NCBI GenBank assembly: GCA_964654155.1
Contig: CAZZGL010000055.1
Location: 1 to 8,522 of the forward strand
Direction of reading: 5' to 3'
DNA length: 8,522 nt
From: CAG-826 sp964654155
GTDB lineage: Bacteria > Bacillota_I > Bacilli_A > RFN20 > CAG-826
Shown here: piece after piece, positions 1 through 5,781 of the stretch
Position numbering within the stretch: the stretch's first letter is position 1
Layout of the letters: every line of letters starts with the position of its first letter
Notes under the pieces: generated by a model
What the model was told of the DNA's origin: nothing
What the model saw: only the letters and a program-made list of their open reading frames with translations
Database searches by the model: none
Position numbers and translations under genes: made by a program

Positions 1-229
1 CTTTTTTTCATTATTTCTATGTTCTATTTTTGGATTATTCCTCCAAAGATAAGTAATATCACTCTCTCTTCAAAAAAATATTATATCATAATATTTTCTT
101 AGTCGATATAGTAAATGTCTTATTGTAAGAGAGTAAGTGCTAGTTATTGAGCGTGTTAAAAAAGATGGTTTTTTAAATATCATTTCATGTTATTTATTTT
201 CTACTATTAATACTCTTGTAATTTTGTAT
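1..229. other. AT-rich intergenic region with weak inverted repeats
   Basis: No gene is supported here. Two AT-only inverted repeats are visible. At 75-97, AAAATATTAT and ATAATATTTT flank a 3-nt loop. At 156-176, TTAAAAAA and TTTTTTAA flank GATGG. Either could be a weak terminator or an incidental hairpin in AT-rich DNA. On the minus strand a GGAGG (complement of 40-44) faces the left edge, but no start codon lies at a usable distance. Confidence 0.5.
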
Positions 230-258
230 TTGCGATTTTTACCCTTGTCCTTTATACT
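230..258 (+). promoter_or_regulatory. Sigma-A-type promoter of the HAD phosphatase gene
   Basis: A -35 box TTGCGA (230-235, 4/6 to consensus) is separated by exactly 17 bp from a -10 box TATACT (253-258, 5/6). The predicted transcript starts near 265, only about 17 nt before the ATG at 282, so the leader holds little more than the ribosome binding site AAAGGATG (267-274). Confidence 0.6.
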
Positions 259-281
259 TATTCACAAAAGGATGATTTTTT

Positions 282-1127
282 ATGAGCAAGAAGAAGTATT
301 TGATTTGTGTTGATTTGGATGAAACATTATTAACAACCGATAAAACAATAAGTGAATATACAATAAATTCGATCAAAGAACTATACAGAAACGGCCATTA
401 TTTTGTTTTTAGCTCTGGAAGACCATATCAAGGAATGATTAATTTTGCTCAACAACTAGGTATTGATGAACTTCCAATTGCCTCTCTTAATGGTGCATCT
501 ATTTGTTGGACGGATTATAAGCAAAATAAAATAACTAAAGCTATTACTTTTACAATTCCTAATTCACTAGTGGTTTCTCTTTTTAAAGAAACATCAAAAT
601 ATATTAAAGCCGCTTTAGCGTATTCTTTAAAACATGTTTATTTGTTTAATGATGAATTTCTTCCATGGTGGACTGTTCATATTAATGATTATGTTACCGC
701 GCATAAGGGACGATTGGATGAATTAATTCATGAAGATATTTTAACAATGACTTTTCAGATTCACGCTAAAGATATTGCTAAATTTGAAAGAATATCAAAG
801 AAAAAGAAATACAGAACCCTATTTATTTTCAATTGGGGACAATATGATGATATATATTCAATTGAGATATCTTTAAATATAGTGACAAAAGGTCATGCTT
901 TAAAATACTTACAATCAATTTATGGGATTGAAGACGATTGTACAATTGCTTTTGGTGATGGACCTAATGATATTACAATGCTTGAAGATGCTTATGAAGG
1001 TGTTACAATGTGCAATTCCCGTGAATATGTTTTAAAGCAAGGAAAAAACTTTACTTTTTTAAGCAATAATGAAGATGGAGTGATTGATTATTTAAGAAAA
1101 ACACACCCTGAATTATGGGAAAAGTAA
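282..1127 (+). CDS. Cof-type HAD-IIB family hydrolase (sugar- or nucleotide-phosphate phosphatase)
   Basis: This is a cytoplasmic phosphatase of the haloacid dehalogenase superfamily, Cof/subfamily IIB. The family dephosphorylates sugar phosphates, flavin or pyridoxal phosphates; the substrate here cannot be read from sequence. The motifs occur in order: the nucleophile motif DLDETLL (D11, D13), motif II SSGRP (S45-G46-R47), the SLNGA turn (N70-G71), motif III lysine K203 in VTKGHAL, and motif IV GDGPND (D226, D230). The cap lies between about residues 85 and 195. The C-terminal NEDGVIDYL is typical of the family, and 281 aa is a normal length. The start is fixed by AAAGGATG at 267-274. There is no signal peptide or membrane segment. 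It is a single-gene unit with its own promoter and terminator, and it runs convergently towards the remnant gene at 1176-1425. The family call is firm; substrate prediction would be guesswork. Confidence 0.93.
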   Translation: MSKKKYLICVDLDETLLTTDKTISEYTINSIKELYRNGHYFVFSSGRPYQGMINFAQQLGIDELPIASLNGASICWTDYKQNKITKAITFTIPNSLVVSLFKETSKYIKAALAYSLKHVYLFNDEFLPWWTVHINDYVTAHKGRLDELIHEDILTMTFQIHAKDIAKFERISKKKKYRTLFIFNWGQYDDIYSIEISLNIVTKGHALKYLQSIYGIEDDCTIAFGDGPNDITMLEDAYEGVTMCNSREYVLKQGKNFTFLSNNEDGVIDYLRKTHPELWEK

Positions 1128-1142
1128 TAAAAACAACATAAA

Positions 1143-1168
1143 AGAGGACTGCAGAAGTCCTCTGTTTT
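1143..1168. terminator. Bidirectional rho-independent terminator
   Basis: A perfect 8-bp stem, AGAGGACT (1143-1150) and AGTCCTCT (1156-1163), surrounds a 5-nt loop. On the plus strand TGTTTT follows, and on the minus strand TTTATG then TTTTT follow. It closes the HAD gene, and probably also served the decayed leftward gene at 1176-1425. Confidence 0.8.
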
Positions 1169-1175
1169 AGATTTA

Positions 1176-1425
1176 TTAGTAAGGTTCAAAAGTGTTAATA
1201 TTAATTGATAATTGATTAACATAAGAAAATACGAAGTTTTCATAACATTTTTCACATTTTGCTTTTCCTCAACATTTATAACTTCATACTTATTTTCGCT
1301 ATTCTTTTTTAAGGTGATTTTATAAACAGGATTAATATATTTATTTTCATCTAAATCTTTACTTGTTGTATATATAAAGTATCATCTTCATTTTGAAGAA
1401 AATGAATGATAAATGTCATATTTAT
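1176..1425 (-). pseudogene. C-terminal remnant of an unknown protein, frameshifted and cut by the IS200 element
   Basis: Read on the minus strand, this stretch gives protein-like sequence only when three frames are joined. The first piece includes FLQNEDDTLYIQQ. The second runs from TSKDLDENKY to YEVINVEEKQ. The third runs from KCEKCYENFVF to SININTFEPY and ends in TAA at 1176-1178. The frame changes fall near 1360 and near 1260. The lysine/asparagine/glutamate-rich composition and the terminator just beyond its stop (1143-1168) support a former real gene rather than chance open frames. Its 5' part is missing: recognisable sequence ends near 1425, next to the left end of the IS200/IS605 remnant, so insertion of that element may have truncated it. 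I do not recognise the family. A C-x-x-C pair (CEKC) is present in the last segment. Confidence 0.5.
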
Positions 1426-1439
1426 ATTTTTTTATGCCG

Positions 1440-2135
1440 TTCGAAGAACAATGTAAAACCGCCTACTATGTGGGCGAGAAATGAAAAAGCAGTAGCGTTT
1501 AGTCAAAAATAAAACTCCTGTGGTAAAATGGGAGTGTTCAATTACCCAAATCACGGAAAAGAAGTTTTATGCCACATAAGAATGATGACACAAGTAGTTA
1601 ATCACATACAAAATGGAATTGTTAGTACCACATTGTATTTACACCAAAATATTGTAGAAAAGCGATATATGCAAAATTAAGAGCGGATATAGGAAAATAC
1701 CTAAGACATCTTTGTGAATACAAAGGAGTCGAGATAGTAGAAGCATAAGCATGTTCTGACCACATTCACATGCTCGTTAAGATACCACCGAAGATGAGTG
1801 TATCTTCTTTATAAGATATTTGAAAGGGAAAAGCAGCTTAATGATATTTGACGAGCATGCGAATTTGAAGTATAACTACGGAAGTCGACACTTTTGGTCA
1901 GAATGTTACTATGTTTCGACCGTAGGTTTAAACAAAAAGACAGTAGCAAATTACATTAAAATTCAAGAATTAGAAGATTGATTATCGGATAAAAGGAGTA
2001 CAAGGACCCATTTACGGGTAAGTAAGAGTGACAAGGGCAATTGGGCGAACAAAAAAGCTTCATGATTGGGGATGCCAGTAATTAGTCTTGAAGACAGTGA
2101 GAAAAACTGCGCCTTGAAGACGCGAATTTTTATTA
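1440..2135 (+). mobile_element. Decayed IS200/IS605-family insertion sequence
   Basis: This is a single-orf IS200-type element with subterminal hairpins instead of terminal inverted repeats. The left hairpin is at 1460-1476 (CGCCTA, loop CTATG, TGGGCG, with one G-T pair). A second hairpin upstream of tnpA, ACTCC and GGAGT at 1514-1535, matches the transcription- or translation-shielding leader hairpin usual in this group. A right-end hairpin is at 2109-2123 (GCG...CGC). Between them lies the broken tnpA. The exact ends are uncertain by about 10-15 bp because these elements make no target duplication. There is no tnpB. Confidence 0.8.
1569..2025 (+). pseudogene. tnpA: IS200-type transposase tnpA (HUH/Y1 nuclease), inactivated
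   Basis: The reading starts MPHKNDDTSS and continues through KWNC, YHIVFTPKY, KAIYAKLRADIGKYLRH, DHIHMLVKIPPKMS, YLKGKSSLMIF, GSRHFWSE, YYVSTVGLNKKTV and NYIKIQE to DPFTGK. That is the full ~150-aa architecture of a Y1 transposase that moves single-stranded DNA. The HUH pair is HIH at 1761-1769, and the presumed nucleophilic tyrosine is TAC at 1952-1954. The gene is dead: in-frame stops lie at 1599-1601, 1623-1625, 1746-1748 and 1979-1981, and single-base deletions shift the frame near 1808-1812 and near 2001-2004. The stop codons look like single-base changes in an otherwise well-conserved sequence, so decay is moderate, not ancient. The catalytic codons themselves are still intact. Confidence 0.9.
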
Positions 2136-2147
2136 AGAAATATAATT

Positions 2148-2183
2148 AAAAACCGCTATAAAATTAGACTTATAACGGTGTTT
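2148..2183 (-). terminator. Terminator of the MazG-like gene
   Basis: The 10-bp stem at 2152-2161 with 2170-2179 (ACCGCTATAA and TTATAACGGT) has one mismatch and an 8-nt loop, with a further AAA/TTT outside. On the minus strand it is followed by TTTTAATT. It lies about 50 bp past the MazG stop and just beyond the IS200 right end. Confidence 0.5.
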
Positions 2184-2230
2184 AAAAATATTGAATTTAA
2201 ATAAAAATGAGATTTTATAAAATTTAGTTA

Positions 2231-2560
2231 TTATTCTTTTCTATTAGTTGAATCACTGCTTCTAAAATGACCTGTTGGATATCTTTTTGATAATTTATCG
2301 ATATTATAAGTGGCAATTTCTTCTAAAGTTATTCCTAGACCAGTCGCAGTAAGAGCAATATACCACATAACATCTCCTAATTCTTCAATCATTTTATCTT
2401 TATTTATTTCGTGACCTTGAAATAGTGATTTTTTAACGATTTCAGCACATTCTCCTGCCTCACCACACATACCTAATGCTCCTGCAAGAAGAGGTATTTC
2501 TTTACCTTTACCACTGCAAAATTCATAAGCTGTCTTTTGATAATCATTTAATTTTTCCAT
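2231..2560 (-). CDS. MazG-like nucleotide pyrophosphohydrolase
   Basis: This is a small all-alpha NTP pyrophosphohydrolase of the MazG superfamily. The family hydrolyses (d)NTPs to NMP and pyrophosphate, often to clear damaged or non-canonical nucleotides, using magnesium held by an acidic four-helix bundle. The signature E-x-x-E...E-x-x-D is present as GEAGECAE (E37, E40) and EELGDVMWY (E60, D63). The family's C-terminal helix NIDKLSKRYP (residues 86-95) supplies conserved N and K. At 109 aa it is a single-domain version, about half the size of tandem-domain MazG. The start is set by AGGAGG (complement of 2569-2574), 8 nt upstream. A strong leftward promoter lies at 2637-2665. It is monocistronic and divergent from the GH13 gene. 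The natural substrate is unknown. The tail after residue 97 (FRSSDSTNRKE) is polar and probably flexible. Confidence 0.9.
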   Translation of the reverse strand: MEKLNDYQKTAYEFCSGKGKEIPLLAGALGMCGEAGECAEIVKKSLFQGHEINKDKMIEELGDVMWYIALTATGLGITLEEIATYNIDKLSKRYPTGHFRSSDSTNRKE

Positions 2561-2636
2561 TATTCATTCCTCCTGTTATTAATGCTAAGTATTAAGTTTT
2601 TATTAATGGTTAAAATTATTCTATAAGTTTAGAGCA

Positions 2637-2665
2637 ATTTTAGCATAGCAAAATAAAATTGTCAC
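2637..2665 (-). promoter_or_regulatory. Sigma-A-type promoter of the MazG-like gene
   Basis: On the minus strand, -35 GTGACA (complement of 2660-2665, 5/6) is followed after 17 bp by -10 TAAAAT (complement of 2637-2642, 5/6). A TG dinucleotide one base before the -10 box makes it an extended -10. Transcription would start near 2630, giving a leader of about 70 nt. Confidence 0.65.
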
Positions 2666-2676
2666 TACGATAGCGG

Positions 2677-2690
2677 TTAACATGTGTTAA
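2677..2690. promoter_or_regulatory. Candidate operator in the divergent mazG-like / GH13 control region
   Basis: TTAACA-TG-TGTTAA is a perfect 6-bp inverted repeat with a 2-bp centre. It lies 11 bp upstream of the -35 box of the leftward promoter and about 30 bp upstream of the presumed rightward -35 box. Such a site suits a dimeric helix-turn-helix regulator, but no regulator is encoded in the window and the repeat does not match the catabolite-repression (cre) consensus well. Confidence 0.35.
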
Positions 2691-2719
2691 AAATAATTTC
2701 ATGTAATTAATTTAAATAA

Positions 2720-2748
2720 GTGCAAATAGTATAAAAAAATGATAAAAT
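2720..2748 (+). promoter_or_regulatory. Probable promoter of the GH13 gene
   Basis: An extended -10, TGATAAAAT (2740-2748; hexamer TAAAAT, 5/6), lies 17 bp downstream of a poor -35, GTGCAA (2720-2725, 3/6). Transcription would start near 2755, about 20 nt before the ATG. The weak -35 suggests an activator or reliance on the extended -10. Confidence 0.45.
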
Positions 2749-2775
2749 TAAACAACAATATCTGGAGGACATTTT

Positions 2776-4497
2776 ATGAATTTATCTTCTATTATTCATT
2801 TAAAAGATTCTTGTGATGTTTATGCGTTAGATCGCAATAATTTTTGTATAAGAATTAGAACTGCTAGAAGTGATTTTTCTAAAGTTTTTGTTCATGTGTG
2901 CGATAAATATCTTTCTTCTATTTCTAAAACTGCATTAGAAGATTCAATATTACGATTTCCTTTAAAAAAAGTTGCTAGTGATAATTTATATGATTATTAT
3001 GAAACAATTCTTTTTGAAAATGTTATTAATTTTTGTTATTTTTTTGAATTAATCGATTCTCAAAAGAAAAGTACTTTTTATGGTAATGAACAATTTTATA
3101 CTAAAAAAATAATATCTCTTGAAAACATGTTTGAATGTCCTCAATTGTCTCTTTATGAGGAACGTCTTATCCCTCCTTCATGGGCTTATGGAGCAATCGG
3201 TTATCAAATATTTCCTGATAGTTTTGCACGAATAAATAATCAAAAAGAATTGCATATTGATTGGGATAAGGCACCTTTAAGCAGTGGTGATGTTTTAGGA
3301 GGAGAATTAAAAGGAATTACTGCTCATTTAACTTATTTAAAAGAACTTGGTATAGATTATATATATTTAAATTCAATTTTTTCTTCTACTAGTCCAAATA
3401 AATTTAATGTTTCTGATTATTATAAAATAGATCCAAGCTTTGGAAGTAAAAAAGATTTGATTAAACTTGTAAAAGCGGCACATAAATTAGATATTAAAGT
3501 AATCTTAGAAGGCGTATTTAATCATGTTGGAAATGATTTTTTTGCTTTTAAGGATGTAATAAAAAAGAAAGAGAAATCAAAATATAAAGATTGGTTTTAT
3601 ATTAATGATTTCCCTATTTATAGTTCTTACAAAGAAATACCAAATTATGAAACATATTCATATTTAGGTATTATGCCTAAGTTAAGGTTGTCTAATAAAG
3701 AAGTACAAGATTATATTATTTCTGTTGCAAAATATTGGATGAAAGAAGCTAAAATAGATGGCTATAAATTAGACGTTGCTAATGAAGTACCTTATTCTTT
3801 TTGGATTAAGTTTAAAGAAGAAGTTAAAAGTGTTAATCCAGAGTCATTAATTATTGGTGATGTTGGTTTTAATGATAAAAATTCTTATTCTTCTTTAGCT
3901 TTTGATAGTGGAATAAATCATCAATTATATTATCATCTAATTAAATGGATAGTTAAAAAAGAATATAAAGCAAATGATTTTGCTAATTATCTTTCATCAT
4001 TAAGAGGGTTAACGCATCAAAATGCTTATCAGACATTATGGAGTTATATTGATAATCACGATACTCAAAGATTTATTTCTTTCACAAATAATATTAAAGA
4101 CCAAAAACTTGCTGCTGCGATAACATTAACTTTACCAGGTTCTCCAATAATTTATTATGGAGATGAAGTTGGATTAAGAGGAGGAAATGATCCTGATAAT
4201 CATCGTGGTATGTTATGGGAAGGAGCGCAAAACAAGGAATTGTTTAATTTTTATCAAAAGCTCGTTTTTTTACGACATGAATATAAGTCGCTTAGATGTG
4301 GAGATTTTAAATTAATAGAGTCCTATAATCGATATAATGTTATTGCGTTTTCTCGGTTTAATGATGATGAGGAATTGATTGTTATTATCAATGCATCTGA
4401 TGAAGTACAAAATAATCCTTTTAAAGGTACAGATTTAATAAGTGAAAAAGAAGTTAAAGATAAAATCCCACCTAAAACAGTTTATATAATTAAATAA
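2776..4497 (+). CDS. GH13 alpha-amylase-family protein (neopullulanase/cyclomaltodextrinase-like), probable pseudoenzyme
   Basis: The layout matches intracellular cyclomaltodextrinase/neopullulanase (GH13_20-like). An N-terminal beta-sandwich (about 1-130) is followed by a (beta/alpha)8 barrel from AIGYQIFPDSF (140-150) to about 500 and a C-terminal beta domain to 573. Functional relatives cleave maltodextrins or cyclodextrins in the cytoplasm, and no signal peptide is present here. Conserved regions are visible: VFNH (247-250), GYKLDVANEV (329-338, nucleophile D333), IIGDVGF (359-365) and DNHDTQRF (426-433, H428, D429). Departures from the family: region I has E245 where Asp is usual; region II has K331 in place of the near-invariant Arg; region III has D362 where the general acid Glu belongs, and the usual Trp two residues later is absent. 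These are plain in the codons AAA and GAT. Catalysis is therefore doubtful. GGAGG at 2764-2768 sets the start. The gene is monocistronic. Confidence 0.9.
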   Translation: MNLSSIIHLKDSCDVYALDRNNFCIRIRTARSDFSKVFVHVCDKYLSSISKTALEDSILRFPLKKVASDNLYDYYETILFENVINFCYFFELIDSQKKSTFYGNEQFYTKKIISLENMFECPQLSLYEERLIPPSWAYGAIGYQIFPDSFARINNQKELHIDWDKAPLSSGDVLGGELKGITAHLTYLKELGIDYIYLNSIFSSTSPNKFNVSDYYKIDPSFGSKKDLIKLVKAAHKLDIKVILEGVFNHVGNDFFAFKDVIKKKEKSKYKDWFYINDFPIYSSYKEIPNYETYSYLGIMPKLRLSNKEVQDYIISVAKYWMKEAKIDGYKLDVANEVPYSFWIKFKEEVKSVNPESLIIGDVGFNDKNSYSSLAFDSGINHQLYYHLIKWIVKKEYKANDFANYLSSLRGLTHQNAYQTLWSYIDNHDTQRFISFTNNIKDQKLAAAITLTLPGSPIIYYGDEVGLRGGNDPDNHRGMLWEGAQNKELFNFYQKLVFLRHEYKSLRCGDFKLIESYNRYNVIAFSRFNDDEELIVIINASDEVQNNPFKGTDLISEKEVKDKIPPKTVYIIK

Positions 4498-4535
4498 TCT
4501 ATTAAAATCATTGAATTAAAATAATATGATAAATC

Positions 4536-4560
4536 AAAAAAGCCCATCACGGGCTTTTTT
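4536..4560. terminator. Convergent bidirectional terminator
   Basis: A perfect 10-bp stem, AAAAAAGCCC (4536-4545) and GGGCTTTTTT (4551-4560), surrounds an ATCAC loop. The flanking A and T runs let it work in both directions. It separates the GH13 gene from the leftward ligase-like gene, which ends at 4583. Confidence 0.85.
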
Positions 4561-4582
4561 AGGTCATAATATTACAAAAATA

Positions 4583-5773
4583 TTATTCTTCTGTATAATT
4601 ATCAAAATAACCTTGAACTAAAATGATAGGTGTGCCTTTATCTCCAGATCCACTGGTTAAATCGCATAACGAACCAAGTAAATCGGTAATTTGACGAGGG
4701 GTTGTTCCTTGTGACGCCATTTGACCAACTAGGTTATTGCTCTTTTCTTTAATTGATTTTCTTATCGCTGCGGCTAATTCTTCGCCACGAAGATCTTTAA
4801 AATCATTATCCGCTAAAAATTTAAGTTTTATTTCATTAGGTGTACCTTTTAATCCATCGGTGTGGAAAGGAGAAACAACAGGGTCTGCTAATTCCCAAAT
4901 TTTACCTTGAGGATCCTTAAATGCGCCATCTCCATAAACCATTACTTCGATATGTTTTCCGGTCTTTTCTAAAAATAATTGTTGAATTTTTTCTACTAGC
5001 CATTGAGAATCACGTGGAAATAATTTGATTGTATCTTCGGTCGATTTATTAGAACCAAGTAAGCCATAATCTTCATTATAGCCACTTCCGTTAACTGAAG
5101 AAGTTAATATATCATCTAATCCATAAACTCTAGTTGCACCATTTTGTTTTAAAATTCGTTTGCTTCTAAAACGAGTATGGATATCGCAGGTTAATACATC
5201 TTTTGTATAGTTTAAAATAGCTTTTGCTTGATTTGCGAAGATTATTTCGACTTCACATCCTTGACTCTTAATTAAATCTATATAGAAATCAATATAGTCA
5301 ACGCCGGTGAATTCATGAACTTTATGACCAAATAATTCACGGTACTTTTCTAAAGATAATACATCACTATACGGATTTACACCTTTTTCATCTAATTCAT
5401 CTAAAGTTAACAAGGCGTTTCCGACTTCATCACTTGGATAAGAAAGCATCAAATAGATTTTTTTAACTCCTAAAGCAATGCCTTTTAATAAAATAGAAAA
5501 CCTATTTCTTGAAAGAATTGGAAAGATAACTCCTATTTCACCATTAGGAAATTTTGCTTTAATGTCACTTGCGATATCATCTATTGTTGCGTAGTTTCCC
5601 TGAGCACGAGCAACAATTGATTCGGTTAAAGCGATAACATCTCTATCGTGTAAATCGAATCCTTCATTTTGTGAGGCTAAAATAACACTATTGACAGCGA
5701 TAGATGCTAAATCATCGCCTTGTTTAATAATAGGACATCTAATGCCTCGACTTGTAGTTCCAACACTTCTCAT
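4583..5773 (-). CDS. Coenzyme F420-0:L-glutamate ligase homologue (COG1478/CofE-like)
   Basis: The protein matches the F420 gamma-glutamyl ligase family: CPIIKQGDDLASIA near the N-terminus, DRDVIALTESIVARAQG (residues 43-59), VMVYGDGAFKDP (277-288), ELADP (294-298) and a C-terminal GQ/GTTP segment. Archaeal CofE adds glutamate to F420-0 with GTP and Mn2+ and is about 250 aa. This version is 396 aa, with additional sequence between about 110 and 270, as in homologues annotated in Firmicutes that are not known to make F420. The true reaction is therefore unknown, though an ATP/GTP-driven amide ligation is plausible. The start chosen is MRSVGTTSRG at 5773: AAAGGG sits 11 nt upstream and the preceding gene stops 8 bp away. 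An in-frame ATG at 5827 would add a cysteine-rich 18-aa leader inside the upstream gene and lacks a properly spaced ribosome site. It forms an operon with the FAD dehydrogenase. Confidence 0.82.
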   Translation of the reverse strand: MRSVGTTSRGIRCPIIKQGDDLASIAVNSVILASQNEGFDLHDRDVIALTESIVARAQGNYATIDDIASDIKAKFPNGEIGVIFPILSRNRFSILLKGIALGVKKIYLMLSYPSDEVGNALLTLDELDEKGVNPYSDVLSLEKYRELFGHKVHEFTGVDYIDFYIDLIKSQGCEVEIIFANQAKAILNYTKDVLTCDIHTRFRSKRILKQNGATRVYGLDDILTSSVNGSGYNEDYGLLGSNKSTEDTIKLFPRDSQWLVEKIQQLFLEKTGKHIEVMVYGDGAFKDPQGKIWELADPVVSPFHTDGLKGTPNEIKLKFLADNDFKDLRGEELAAAIRKSIKEKSNNLVGQMASQGTTPRQITDLLGSLCDLTSGSGDKGTPIILVQGYFDNYTEE

Positions 5774-5781
5774 AAATTTGA

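Noticed and set aside
1..44. A leftward gene starting near the left edge (GGAGG at complement of 40-44, ATG at complement of 9-11)
   Set aside because: The distance between ribosome site and ATG is about 28 nt and only three codons lie in the window.
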